A stretch of 64,000 nucleotides of DNA from Symbiodinium natans (Eukaryota; Sar; Dinophyceae; Suessiales; Symbiodiniaceae), in the NCBI GenBank assembly GCA_905221605.1, contig CAJNDS010002844.1, positions 7,501 to 71,500 on the forward strand, given 5' to 3'. The notes under the pieces are model-generated. The model was not told the origin of the DNA and did no database searches. It saw only the letters and a list, made by a program, of their open reading frames with translations. How positions within the stretch are numbered: position 1 is the first letter of the stretch; every line of letters starts with the position of its first letter. Shown in pieces: positions 20,761 through 33,362 of the stretch. The position numbers and the translations under genes are program-made.

Positions 20761-22517
20761 AGGTAGAGAGGAGGTACCGGGTAGAGAACTCATGGCATGA
20801 TTCACACTTTAGGTTCATTTTCACCGAATCCGCGAACATTTTCCCCCCCCAGCGACCCGGCCTGGCAGCCTCGGCCGGGCAGCGCTGCTGCTCGGAGGCA
20901 GCGGAAGGCGAGGCCTGCCTCCATTAAAAAAAACCAAACAAACAGAACAAAATAAAACAAAACAAACAACAAAAAAGGCACAAAAAGAGCCCAGAACAAA
21001 GCACCGACATGAAAGGGCATGGAAGGGAAAAGGGGGCGGTTAAAGCTTACAGGGTTTTGCGGTGCCCCTCGCACTGGTGCTGGCCTGTGTCCGTCGCAGC
21101 TCCACGGCGTTGGTGCCCTTTCTCCGACAAGGTCGTCAAGAGGTAGGCGTGATGTTGCGTACATCTACATGCATCAGACTGCCCCACAAAGACTGCTGCA
21201 ACTGCAACTACATACCTAGGATCCGAAAGGATCCTCCCTACTGCCTGGGGTATGGCAACGTGGCGGAGTGAGCCATCCAGCTCCCACCACAGAAAGCCAT
21301 TCCTGCTACACTGGCCAGATCAAAGCTGCAATCAACTGCAAGGCGCGAGTGCAGGCAAGTGTATAGGTTTGGTGGCAGCGATCGCTATAGCAGTACGACG
21401 CAAGACATGCTCTCAGCAACGGGCTGCCCGAACCCGTGCAGAACTCGACTACCAGTAGCAACCGTCCGCAAGAGCAACGATCAACAAAGCCTCTTGAGCT
21501 TGGATCATGCAGGCCGATGTCACTGCGATCCCATGAAAGAAAAGTGGCATTGTGGTAAGCACCAGGCAAATCTGAACGAACTGGACAGAGCTCCTTGGTT
21601 GGGCGAGCTTGCACAGTTGGCCTCAAGTATCTGCCAATGCTTCTCACGAGGGGATACGAAGGGTTGCATGCCCAGCCGGGCGCTCAGGTGCCTCAGCCTC
21701 TGCACAACCCACTGGCAATTTCCCAGGAGAACATACATGTGCAACACAGCCCTGCAATTTGACGACCGTGCTTTGCAACCTTCTGAATAAATCGCAAATC
21801 CAGGAACGAAAGGTCTAAAACCGCAAGCTTGCCAGGCCAGAATGCGGCTGATGAAGGTGCAAGCTCCTGATAAGTGCATCCCGAGAAACGGCGCCACCCC
21901 CGCTCAGCTCTTCATCCGCAGTGGCAGCAGCGATCGCTACAGCGATGAAGCCGCCCAGGCCGTCGAACACTTTTGCCAGGGCCCCTGGGCAGGGTCGGAA
22001 GATCCTTTGCCACCAGACACTGCTATTACTGGCTATTGTTTCATAGAGGACTAGCTTGCAAGCACTTTTAGCCAAAGCTGCTTGTGTTTGACAACAGCGT
22101 TGACCACTGCACAGCGGACTCAATCTGAATCGCTGCAACCTCGGAATCGGAACATTACCAGTTGCCACCAGAGCACCAACCCGCACAGCTCCTGCTGGGA
22201 TGGTCTCCAGCTCCTATCAGACGCATGATGAATCTTGTCTGCTTGTAGCCGAAATGCCCTGAATCTCGTAAGCTCGCGTGACAGCACATGTGACACGACA
22301 CGATGGGAGCTGCTGCATCAAGTAAACTGTATGTGCAAGCAGCTCTTTGCCCACCTCACGGTGAAGCTCTGGCTCGAAAGTCGCTAACAGCCTCAGCTGA
22401 GCTTCTGTTTTCCATATGCAGCACTTCAGCTGTCGAGCCTAGAGCTCAAGAGAATTCCCCTCAGCCGTCCATGCAAGCTCCCATTTTGCCACTGCTTACT
22501 TCGACGAGTGAAAGTTT
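20761..22517. other. stretch without a supported gene
   Basis: An A-rich, AAACAAA-type segment (20925-20992) produces a false hydrophobic frame on the minus strand. The rest shows only short overlapping frames. Confidence 0.4.
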
Positions 22518-22727
22518 TTGAAAGTGACGGACCGGGAAGCGGCACGGGGCAGGCGTTGCGGAGCCGGAGTGGCGCCTCTGCGCAGAGTGTTTGCCGACCG
22601 CCGTCCTCCGGAACTCAAAGACGAAGCAAGAACAGAATCAAAACAACTCAAAGAACATGCCGGAGTCTGCAAGCAAAAGCTGCCTCTGAAACCAGAGCTG
22701 GTTTTAATGACTCCTGCAAGCGTATGA
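22518..22727 (+). CDS. candidate exon, unknown protein
   Basis: A plus frame of about 69 codons with a protein-like, charged composition (FADRRPPELKDEARTESKQL, then KPELVLMTPAS). It ends at GTATGA near 22721, which could be a splice donor, so the stop may lie in the intron. No domain is recognised and the acceptor side is weak. A competing minus frame covers the same bases. Confidence 0.25.
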   Translation: MKVTDREAARGRRCGAGVAPLRRVFADRRPPELKDEARTESKQLKEHAGVCKQKLPLKPELVLMTPASV

Positions 22728-23234
22728 AGCTGGGACACTGGGACATGGTTTGTGCCGTAGGCAGAAGTGTGAAGGACCGAACAAACTTTTGGATGTGCTT
22801 CGGGTGTCTTCAATTGTATAGGCAACTCCTCTTGGAATCTATTGCTCGTGCTTGTTCTGAATAGGGGTTTGGAAGTGAAGTTCCCATTGTGTTGTTCATT
22901 GTTGTGGGAACTTGGTGCTCGATGAGTTGAGTACACATGAATGTCTGAGACATGTCGATGCCATTTGAAGACATGCTGTCGCCGTCTGTTCGCGTCCGGC
23001 CTCGAAAAAATCGTAATTTACAGCGTTACGCAGCTTTGCCAAAAGCCTCGTGATTTGTGCCAAAGGTTTATACACGTCAAGGATACAATCGGGTTCCCCA
23101 TCATCCCGAACAGGGGTGTTTTATGCGAAAAGCCTGTGTTCACACCCTTCCATGACATTGAGGGAGCCGCTGGCCTCGTTGTTGTTGATGGGATTCGAGG
23201 ACTCTCAGGAAATCCCGCTTGCATCTGATGTTGT

Positions 23235-23263
23235 AGAGAGAGAGAGAGTGTGTGTGTGTGTGC
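23235..23263. repeat. (AG)n-(TG)n compound microsatellite
   Basis: A short AG run passes directly into a TG run. It is a typical compound dinucleotide repeat. Confidence 0.9.
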
Positions 23264-25933
23264 GTCTGCATTCATAAACTGTTGCTTCAACGAGGGTTCC
23301 GTCGTGCGTGTATGCTTCCACGCTCTGAGGATGTTCTTGATTGATGTTGATGATGCCCAGTCCCGGCCTCTGCCGAATCCCCACCACACCATGCCAAACG
23401 AATCGAAACCGGAATGAAACACCGTGAAGCACCCTCTGTTGCTGGCTGATACAGCATCTTCACCCTGGGTTCCCAGGACTGACTCTTGGGGTTGCTCGAT
23501 TGAGATTGAGGATCTCAGTGGATGTGAGGAGCTGGACTTGTGACTCTGTGGTGCCTCGACGATGCGGAATCTCAACGGACAGCTCCCTGAGGCGTTCTGG
23601 CACCGCCGGAACCTGGGACTTCACAGCCGGCTTCCCTGTGGAGCTCTTGCCTGCCCTTCACTTGGAACTAGTATCGTCGTGGTGACTGAAACATACAGAT
23701 CAATGTTGTCAAGGAGGGCTACCGAACTGTTCATGCGTAGGTCTGGTGATGTTGAGCAGTGTCGAGGTCTCTTCCCAAGACCGGGACAATCCTAGTTACG
23801 TCAAAGCTCAAGAATCCATGTTATAGCAATGAGCATCCATTTCTCCGTCCATAAGAAAGCCAGCAACAAGAGGTATTGAGACAATAGCTTAGGGAGTTGT
23901 GGTTCGAACTGCCACAAATTGCCTACAGCCCTCTGCAAAACAAGATGCTGGTCCCCATCGGCAGATTCTGCGCTGGCAACCTGGAGCAACGGCACCAGCT
24001 TTCTGGGCGTGTCCCGCATGACACCAAACGACACAGCTTTGTCTTCTGCACCCCTGGTCCGTTATGTCACATTTTTGTTTCTGCGCCCAAAGACATTCCG
24101 TTTGCAATGAGAAACTGAGCTTCTGGCGCTGCTTCGTGTGCTCCTTCGACGCCCTGGCACCTGTCGCTTGATCACCCTGAATCCTAAACTGCGTAAACCC
24201 TTGACGGCCCTAAACCGCAGATTCTTTCTGACAGCGACCTATCCAAAAATCGCAGATCCTCCGAAGTATTGTTTTTCGGCAGCTCTTGCAAGAAGACTGA
24301 CTCCCTGAAATCAACCATCAGCCGAGCTGCGATGGGCTCGGTGGCCCCTGAGCACACTCTCTGAACGTTGACATGCTTGGAGCTTGTGGATTCTAAAGCT
24401 AGCTCTGGCTAGGCTAGGCCGGTTCAGCCTCAACCAATGCCAGCGGACTGGAGGCAGACTGCAAAAGCTGAATGCAAGCAGACTGGACGACATGTGCCAG
24501 GTGATGAGACTTGGGTCCGTCTGCGGGCTCTTTCCCTCGAAAGTCACGAAAGATTTTGTGAACAACTTGTGACAACCGAAAACGCTGGACATCGGCCAAG
24601 ATGCGACGGTGGAAGACCGGAACAGGTTCGCTCCAGCTGAAAATCTCGGCGGGTGAAGCCCCTGCCACTTTCTTAGAGGAATGGATCATCAGGACAGTGA
24701 AATGCAAATGTCCTTCCCCTTATCTTCCCCTTGATGCTCTTGTCGTACAGCTTGTGAAGGCAACAGATGAGTCTCCGAAGCTCAGCTTAGCGGTTGCAGC
24801 AGAAGGGTAAACATGAAGTCAGCAGCTGTTCTAGGCAAAACGACTTACGATTCGCTATCTTCAGGTCGTGCTGCTCTTTGTCGTGGTCATTCCCGGTCTG
24901 CTGAGCCTGCGGGGCTTGCCGGCCGGACCTGCAGAAGAGCCAACGGCCTGGCAGGAAGACCCCTGGCATCGCCTACTGCCATGATTGCCATGACTCAGAA
25001 CTCCAACATCCCCTTGGCTCACAACCTGGAGTCCTGCAGCCGTACCCACTACGTGTCCGCCAAAGGGCATCGAGCCAGATGCTGGCGCAGACAACGCCGA
25101 CGGCGGAAGAGATACTGCTTGCCTTCAAAGGGATGGAAAACAGGGCATTGACCGCAGAGCTGCTGAACAAGCTGCTGAACAAGGCTGAACTTCTCAACTC
25201 CGGGCCTTGCTCCGAGGCAGTCCGGGCCGCAGCCTCTAAGAAAGGATGATAGGATGTCACACGATGGACGTTGCAGGATGTGACGCAATCTGCTTTTGAG
25301 TAGACAGACAAGTGTGAATGCAGGGATGATTCTGGCTTGACACCACTGTCACCGCCTGGCTCCTTGCCGCTGCCCTCAGCAGGGAAGCCCAGGCACGAGG
25401 CCGCCACCGGCAGTGGCTGCGTGACCTGCCCCGCTCATCGGGAGGCGGAAAGTCACTAATTGGGACGCAACCAAGAACAATCAGAATGTCTAGCTTCTCA
25501 TGATCTTTAAACGACGGCCTGTCGGATAAAGACAAATTCGAACAGATGAAAACAGAAAAAACAGTAAAAGCAAACGACAACCAAACACCAGTAACAACAA
25601 ACAACAAACCACCACCACTCCCAAGAAAGAATACAGGTTTTTGAAACCAATGTTGATAGTGAAGAAGATGAAGAGCCGCAGATTTAGGGATACATATACT
25701 GTATACATATGTATACCGTATACATCCTTCATCCATTTGTGTAACCCCTTTCCCTGTCTACCAGAAATCCGTAGTATCACGAAGGGGGCCACTCCTTTTC
25801 CGCTCTATGGAGATTCAGTAATAAGGTTCAGTTTTGAGGCTTCAGTTCAGTGGCGAATAGACTTGATGGCTTACCGTCGAGGTTCTGAGGTTCAGGGAGG
25901 TTAAGGCGTTGAGCTTACGTGTATTAATCTTAG

Positions 25934-25971
25934 GGTGTGTGTGTGTGTGTGTGCGTGTGTGTGTGTGTGTC
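25934..25971. repeat. (GT)n microsatellite
   Basis: GT dinucleotide run with a single GC interruption near the middle. Confidence 0.9.
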
Positions 25972-26910
25972 TGTTTGATGTTCGGCTTGCTAACTCTGCG
26001 TTAGGGCACGTTTTGCCCTGCCGCCCTGTGTTCGAACTCAGACAAGCACACGTAAGATTCAACAGTATGGCTTGATGAGATTGTCTCTGGGAGGGGCAAA
26101 CTGAGTTGTAGTCCTTTGGCTGAGATTCAGTCAGGCTCAAAGAGATGCAATTAGCGCTGGTATAATTAGATTTGATCAGACTGTTCCACCATGACACACT
26201 GCTAGTTTGCACGCACAATGCTCGCATGATGGGCTGAAGTTTCGGCTGCGAGAGCATGTTCCCATAGCCCCAAATGCAAAGAAGATTCGCGACAAATACA
26301 GAGTGGACCAGGGGAGTTGGCTGAGCCTGGGTTCGCAAAGGGGGAAAACTGGCCGACACTAGAATGGAGAGTGGATGAGGGTGGAGTGAGTTGGAGTCTT
26401 TCACAAATTCCCGGAAGTCGACGTTGGCGGAATGGAGTGCAGGTGAAGGACTTCAAGAAAAGCACACCTCCAAGATAAGAGACGGAAGACAAAAAGACTG
26501 ACAAGCTCACTGACAAGGACACATAAAGCAAATAAAGGCAGAAAGACAAAAATCACAGACCCGAACATGACTTATAAAAATGGAATGGTAAACGAACTCG
26601 GGGATCTAGACCCACGGGATCCCAACCCCACATAGAACTCAAGCACCTAGCGGCAACTCGGGGCCTGGAGCAGCTCCGCAGTCGATGAGTCCATGCCGTA
26701 TGAGCGTGGCCTTGCAAGGACGTCAAAGCAGAATTCTTGCCCGTGTCATGTCGACTGCCCCTGCACGTGGTGTAGCCTGAGCAAGCGCCATTGAAGCGCC
26801 ACATCCGTCAGGTTGGCAAAGCAAACCCTGCGAAAAGGGCGATGAGGCATGGTGTTTCCTATTTTCACGAAGCGTACACGTTGGCAGCGAGCATCTGAGG
26901 CGTGCGACGT

Positions 26911-26970
26911 GTTGCAAAGTGTTGCAAAGTGCTGCGAAGTGTTGCACATTGTTGCAAAGTGTTGTGCAGT
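26911..26970 (+). repeat. decamer tandem repeat GTTGCAAAGT, six units
   Basis: Six consecutive 10-base units with few substitutions: units 1, 2 and 5 are GTTGCAAAGT, and the others differ at two to four positions. It is followed by diverged GTTGCAG words. No coding role is apparent. Confidence 0.9.
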
Positions 26971-29900
26971 TGCAGCCGTGCTCCCCCTTGCATAGCTGCC
27001 TGGAAGTGACGAGGAGTCGTTGCCCCATCGCCGCAGCGGGGTCTGGGTGACAGGGTCATTGGCAACGAGACAGGCACACTCCCAAGTATTCGATGATGCT
27101 TTCAAAATTTCTTTTTGAGTCTTGAAAAAACGATAAAAAACTTGAATCTTCTCAAGGTCGGGTGGCTTGGGCCCAACTGGGCGATCAGCTCGGCATCGCC
27201 GCACTGCCAGGATCCTTTGACTTCATTGGCTGCGCTGCACAGCGGCACTGCGGCACAGCCATACAGCCCCTAAAAATCTGTCATCTATGTCCTTTAGACA
27301 GAATAAGACATGATAACTCCCTCACGTTATGCCATCCTAGTTGCAGACGCCTGCACTGCAGACTTCGGATGCGTCGATAATTGCTGCTGGAAGGCGGGGC
27401 TCTGCCAGGAAGGATGTGTTTAGACGCCGGCTCAGAGGAAGCCTCCAACCCGAGGTCAGAGCTGCAAGCTGGACAGCATGCTGCAGATGCTGCATGGTAC
27501 TGAAGCTCCCCATGCAGATTCTCTTCGGCTCCCGCATATCTCACCATGACCTTACCATGTACCCGTAGGGTCGCACAGGTCCACCTCAATGGTGGCGCTG
27601 GGTCTCCAAGACTTCGCAGCTCCGCGTTGTCCTTTGGAGCGCGGTTCGAGGTTCCACGTGCTCCGTTTCATTCCATCATGTTCCCACGCATCCGCATGCT
27701 CTGGGTGCATCCATGTCAGATCTTCAGGGTCCTCCGCGAGAAGCACGTCGAGCGGCATCTCGCAGGAACTATGTGAAGCAATGGCTCAGTATGCTCATGC
27801 CCATGCCCAGTCTATGTGCGCAAGGCCCAACGGCGATGCAAGGCACTATGAGAGACTGTAGTTCCATCGATGCTTCACGAATTCGTTACGAATTCCAGGC
27901 CTCGCGTGCTGCGGGAAGCTTGATACGTGTGGATCCAGCCACGACCTACGTCAAACGCAACCACTGCCGAATCGCTGCAACGTGTGTTGCACTCTGATGG
28001 CAGGCCTCGCAGGCTGCACCAGTGAGGTTCAATCCTGTAAGTAGCCTCATGTAGAGGACACAGCTTGCAAGAACTCCCAACACATTCTTTACGTCCTGCT
28101 TCCCCTTTCTCGGTCGTTCGCTTTGCTCGTTTCAAGAGGCTTTGGTCAAGGTCACCCCCCCCCCCCCTGTCCAGCTACTCTGCATCTGAGAGGCGGCAAG
28201 TATGCCTGAGATACGTCGGCACAGCAGAGTCAAGGCCTACTGCAGTTCAAAACGATTGCTTCATCAAGCCACGGCAACCTGCAACTGCCAAGTTCCCTCC
28301 TGAGCAGCCTGCAACGTGCATGGCGCAGAATGCTGACATGCGGCGGACTTCTGCTGTGGCACAGCCCCGTCTGCTGCCAGCTCTTCTTGAAGTTGCCTGG
28401 AATGTTGGACCACAAGCATCACAAGCTCTGGGACCAAAGCCCTGTTTTTTCGTGGCACGGCAGAGGGGATCGGCAATCTGAGTAGAAACCGATGCTCGAC
28501 CTGATGAAGACACATCCCGGAGCAAAACCCTGAGGCCCGTTTTGCAGTTCCTTGAGGTATCTTCTGCAAGGGATCTGTACGTGAGCCGGGACAGATAGCA
28601 CATCGTACGAGGCAGAATCTGGGAGTTAAGCCAGAGTCATTGGGAGATTTCCAGTGGTGTCTGTCTAGCCCACGCACACATCTAAGCGACTCTTAATCGC
28701 CGCCGAGGTGCATCACGAGGCGAATGAAAGTCGGCGTGATAACCAAATGGAGCTTCTCCCTGCATCTTTGAGGGCATCTGTGATTCTATCCGAACCAAGG
28801 TTTCAACGCGGCACAGATCGCAGAGCACCAGGTGAGCTCACCGAAACAGGCAAAGTGAGGGACGACTGTGAGCATCACCTGGAGGTCACGCGGAAGGAGG
28901 ATGTACTGGCCACCTTGTATTCAGCATCCAAGCCTTAGTCAAATCAGCCATCACGGCGAAAGGTGTCGGTGCCAGCTACTTCACCCATGCCTAGCTAGCT
29001 AGCTGCAAGTCCACCCATCCCAGACCGCAAGGCTACCGCAAGACATTGTAACACGTGTCGTTTCGACGCGCCACGAATGGGAAGCACGACCGGTTCCATG
29101 ACGCGAAGGGTGCGGTTGTAGGACTCCACCTAAAGCAGACAGGAGAGGACGTGAGGAGCATGCGGTTTTGGCGACTTCCAGCGGATTTCCGGACTGGCCT
29201 CCAGCTCCAGCATCTCGGCACCTGACAGGAGTGCGCTGGTGTGATACGGAATGATCCGGAAGTGAGCTCTGCATCTTTCATGGTCTGGCGAGCTCGAGCT
29301 CAAAGGATGTATTTCCACTTGGCTTTAGCTGGATCCTCGAGAAGAAGCTGTATGAGGCTATTTACTTTACCTGCCGCGGCACGGAGCAACACTGTCGAAG
29401 CTTGGCCAGTTGCTGTCCGAATCTCCTCAGCTCATGGGCACCTACAAGCGAACCTGCCACTGCCCTCGGTGAACTATGGGTGAAGAGTGTCAGTTCCACA
29501 AATCGAACACAATTTAAAGATACACCTCTGCATACCATGTGGTGCAACAAAGCCCCTCATCAACAGCCAAGGCTCCGCATGAATGGATGGCAAACTCAGA
29601 CGCACATCAAGCAGCTTTCCCGGCTGTCGGTCTTAGCTTCACTGGGCTCTCAACACGGCTTTGCAAGGTCACCTGCGTTCGCATCAATAAGCCTCAACGC
29701 AGTGTACACACCCGTAGAATCAGTGATGTGGGCACTGCAGCTTGTTAACATTGCCGGAGGTGAGCTAGCTCGCTGCGACAGTAACCCTAGACCTTCCATG
29801 AGCCAGTGACAATCCAGGATCTGCAGGTCGATGGCGTGCTTCCTCAGGTCCAGGTGGTGGCTGATTGCAAGTCTGTCGCCCGCGCATCCCTGAATCCAAC

Positions 29901-32900
29901 TGGCGCAAGTCATCGAAAGAAAGGTGTCAATCTTTGTTTCTAGTGAATATCGTGTCTCTGGCGCATGTCTCCATGCCACGCAAAGAGGATCCAAAAGGAT
30001 TTCATGAATACATTTCTCTGTTTTGATGTCACTTCCAAGTATTAAGAGAAGTACATACAGGTAGATAGCAAGATAGACAGATGTGTACAATATGCATATA
30101 CATTTACATATATATATATACATATGCACACACATGTCCTGAGGAACGCGCCACTACCTCAATTTACAGCACCACCTCAACTGCTGAAGCCTTCTCTCTC
30201 GTGTTTCGTTTGGCACCACCGAGATGCGAAGAATCTCGGGCGTTGCCAACTTTGCCGTCCAAGTCCAAGCCTGAACTTGCTTGAGCAGTCGCAATTTTTG
30301 ACATACCTTGTTCGTGCCACAGCCAACGTGTCTTGTCTTGAAGACAGCACCCAACCTGGCATAGAAATGCCCTGAATTTGCTGGGCCCCCGCACACCAGG
30401 CCGAGGTGGCCGTTGGCGCATGAGGGTCGCGGAGGAGCAGTTCCTCCACCGAAAAACTAATGATGTCAACTGTTATCGACTGCAATTATGGCCACCGGGA
30501 CATCAACAAGGACATCGGGAGTAAATCAAGCCGAATTTCATCCCCCCTCCGTGTCTGGCCCGGCCTCGACGGGCTCGGAGCTGCTTGCTTCAGCACTGGC
30601 AAGGGAGCCGGCGGCCGCGAGCAGAGCACCTGGGAGATCTCTGAGAAAACTTGGGTCGAGTCAACTTCCGAACAAAAAACAAAAAGACAGTCGGAGTAAG
30701 AGTGCAACGGACCAATTCTGAGCGCCGTGCCGGTGTCTTTGGTCGAAATGCGCAGGTCAAAGGGTTGCAACTCGACCGGCCTGACCATTGATGTGTGGTG
30801 TGGCAATTGTTTGCAAGCGCGGAAGGCTTGTGTCGAAAAAAGACAGCAGAGCACCGTGGCCCGAGTTGGACCAACACGTGTTGGCACCCACCTCCCCTCT
30901 CCCTGAACCTCTGAATAGGGAGAGCCTATCAACTGCACACATGAAATGAAAGCCGTCAATGTCGCGGTGCTGTGCTGGTGCGGTCGAGAGATGCTGCCTC
31001 AGGATCAGTCCACTGCGCGGTGGCAATGCCCAGGTTCGGCCAGCAGTGCGGAGGCCGAAGTCACTGCACAGCCTCGCAACACGACATCACCGCCAGCTAG
31101 GGCAGCTATGGCCTGGCTCGCAAACTAGCGTGAAGGGTGGCTCGCACTCATCGAAGCAACTGGTGCTGTGATCGGCTCTGCTTGGCGAATGTACAACGAT
31201 GAAGCACTCTCATCACAACCCGTGAACTAATTAAATTTTCAGCTGTCAGTCATCTACTGCCTGCCTGACTGCTAGGCAGTGTTGGTGTTTGTTAGCTCCA
31301 TATCTGATGCAAGACCAAGCTGCACACAAGCATCAGACTGCCAGGGCACACGGCGCTCGGGACTTCTGCGGCGCATCGTTGCACTTTGCAGTCTTGCAGA
31401 GCTACCCGAGTCAATTCCAGGCCGGCCTGTGGAATTAGTCGGACATATTTGGGTTGCAGGATGCTTCAGGGACTTCAGGGACTTCACAGGCTCTTACTGT
31501 CTTGAACTGGCTCTGTGAGCGCAATTCTGAACAGACAATTCTTGCCAACCCTCGGAGCTTCGTGGAATATTGGTAAGTCTTGGTGGCCTTGGTCGTTGCG
31601 ATTCTGAGATTCAGGGCTTCTCTGTTGCCACAGAAACCGCAGACTAAGCAAAAGCCAGGCTGCTAGGATCTGCTAAGGTGTGTATCTTGGTGCAGTGCAC
31701 AACAGGCCCAGTCCGCGTGCCTCACAACTAAGCAGCGATGCCGAGAAGACGGCGCCGTTCTCTCGCGGGCTGCCGCAGAACTCAAAGTAGTCCTTTGACC
31801 ACGCTTGCTAGGAACATCTGATTTAGGAACACCGTTCGCACAATGCCTTCAAAGCGTTCGTTCTCCCTGGAAGGTGGCTTTTCAAGTCCTTATGCCTATA
31901 CAGTGTGAATCAGTGTGACAGAAGCTTTGAAGGAGTTTGGACCGGCCCTTCTAGACCCTCAGAAAACTTTCTACAATGGAACCCTCTTGTGAGCTGCAAC
32001 TGCCTGCTGCGCTGCCCAATCTGTTGGCAACCGGAACGATGCTGATTGCAGCTCGACCTGGTTCTTTGTGGTTTCTCTTCGGGCGCAGTCTGGTCGCTCT
32101 TACCGCCTTCGCGGGAGGTACGGCTGGAGGGCCGTCTGCTCTCTTGCTACACTCGTTTGGCCTTCGGTACTCAGGAGACAACCGTCACTGGAAACAAGAT
32201 GACACCTTACCATATCGCAACTGGATTTCATGGACACTTCGGCAAGCCGGTGTTTTCTTCTCAAAGCCACATTCTGAAAGTGAGAGGAGTTCGACTGGCC
32301 CGCCACATGCGTACTAAGATGCAGACCGTCTCATGGTACAGTACATGATCGACCATGTGCGAGTCTTCTTGGCACATGAAGCTGCAAAAGAACATACCCT
32401 AGCAGCTCGAGAAAGGGCACATTATTTTGATCGATTTGTGCTCCTTGTAAGGAATCTACTCCGATCAGAGGGCAATACCGGTCGTGAAGGAAGCTTCCTT
32501 AAAGTAGATTATCTTTAGCACAGCCAATGTTCCTTCAGAGTGTTGCCCTTGGAGCTATTGGGTTGATGCACTCCAATTGCGACTCCAATTCTGCCTCGAT
32601 CAGCAGGCTGGCGGCGCCAAGCGGGCGCAGTTCGGAAAGGTCCCAGGGCAGCCTTCAGCAGCTTTCACTCCTGTGCCTGTACTAGTCACTACACCCCTGT
32701 ACCCTCAAACCCTGCAGCAGATGTCAACAGATTTCAGCAGTCTAAGATCCTAAACCTTAAGCCCAGAAGCCCTGTCGAAACCACACAATCATTCGGCCTG
32801 TCGGGTTCTGGCAGTGGGGCCACACACCGTCCCCAAGCACAAAGCCGCCAGGCCGAGACGCCCCACGTGGCCTCAATGCACGAACCGAATGCCGCGTTGT

Positions 32901-33189
32901 CATATGCCACGCAGAGTCAGGCACTATCAGCTGCGACAGCTACCCTTGCAGCACCGCTCGGACTTAGACTTGGCATGCTGGCATTAACTTATTATAATGA
33001 GAAATGAACTACGCAGAGCTACTGCATATTGCTGCAACCTCCACTCGCATACCCGTGGTCATGTGACACCACGCCTGGGAAAGACTCCAGAAGCCCTCCA
33101 GAATCAAGAAGCCCTTCTGAGACACTTTGAAACATTCCAGCAAGCTGCAAGGTCTGCAAACAGCATCGGGAGCACCTCGCATGTCACCA
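26971..33189. other. stretch without a supported gene
   Basis: Frames rarely exceed 140 codons and opposite-strand frames overlap (28065-28481 plus against 28247-28677 minus; 30486-30959 minus against 30460-30721 plus). Small features are a C13 run at 28155-28167, GCTAGCTAGCTAG near 28993 and a TA-rich run at 30090-30135. No protein family is recognised. Confidence 0.4.
30090..30135. repeat. TA-rich microsatellite
   Basis: CATATACAT words lead into a TA dinucleotide run at about 30107-30120. Confidence 0.8.
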
Positions 33190-33362
33190 GGCTTGAAAGG
33201 GTTCGGGACCCCTGTAAAGACCCCAACACGGACCCCTTTAGGACCTTTGTGGGAATTCCAAGTCTGGGACCCCGATAGGGATTTATATAGGGAACCCTTT
33301 AGGGACCCTATAAGGACCCCTCTGTAGGTACCCCTATCCCCAGAAACCCCTATAAACCCCCA
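33190..33362 (+). repeat. degenerate GGACCCCTTTA-type repeat
   Basis: The words GGGACCC, GGACCCC and CCCTTTAGG or CCCTATA recur about every 10 to 16 bases. Frames through it give a repeating Thr/Pro/Arg/Asp pattern and are not taken as a gene. A smaller relative with ACCCCTCTTGGGGACCC is at about 34785-34830. Confidence 0.65.

Larger units (their letters stand above)
22728..26910. other. stretch without a supported gene, two dinucleotide runs inside
   Basis: Contains the microsatellites annotated at 23235 and 25934, an A-rich stretch at 25500-25640, and a palindromic GTATAC-rich patch at 25683-25725. Frames on both strands are short and mutually overlapping. Confidence 0.4.

Noticed and set aside
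20802-21164. Hydrophobic minus-strand frame resembling membrane segments
   Set aside because: The hydrophobic run is the translation of an A-rich (AAACAAA) tract on the other strand.
23885-23925. GGTTCGAAC box suggesting a tRNA gene
   Set aside because: No acceptor stem, D-arm or anticodon arm could be placed around it.
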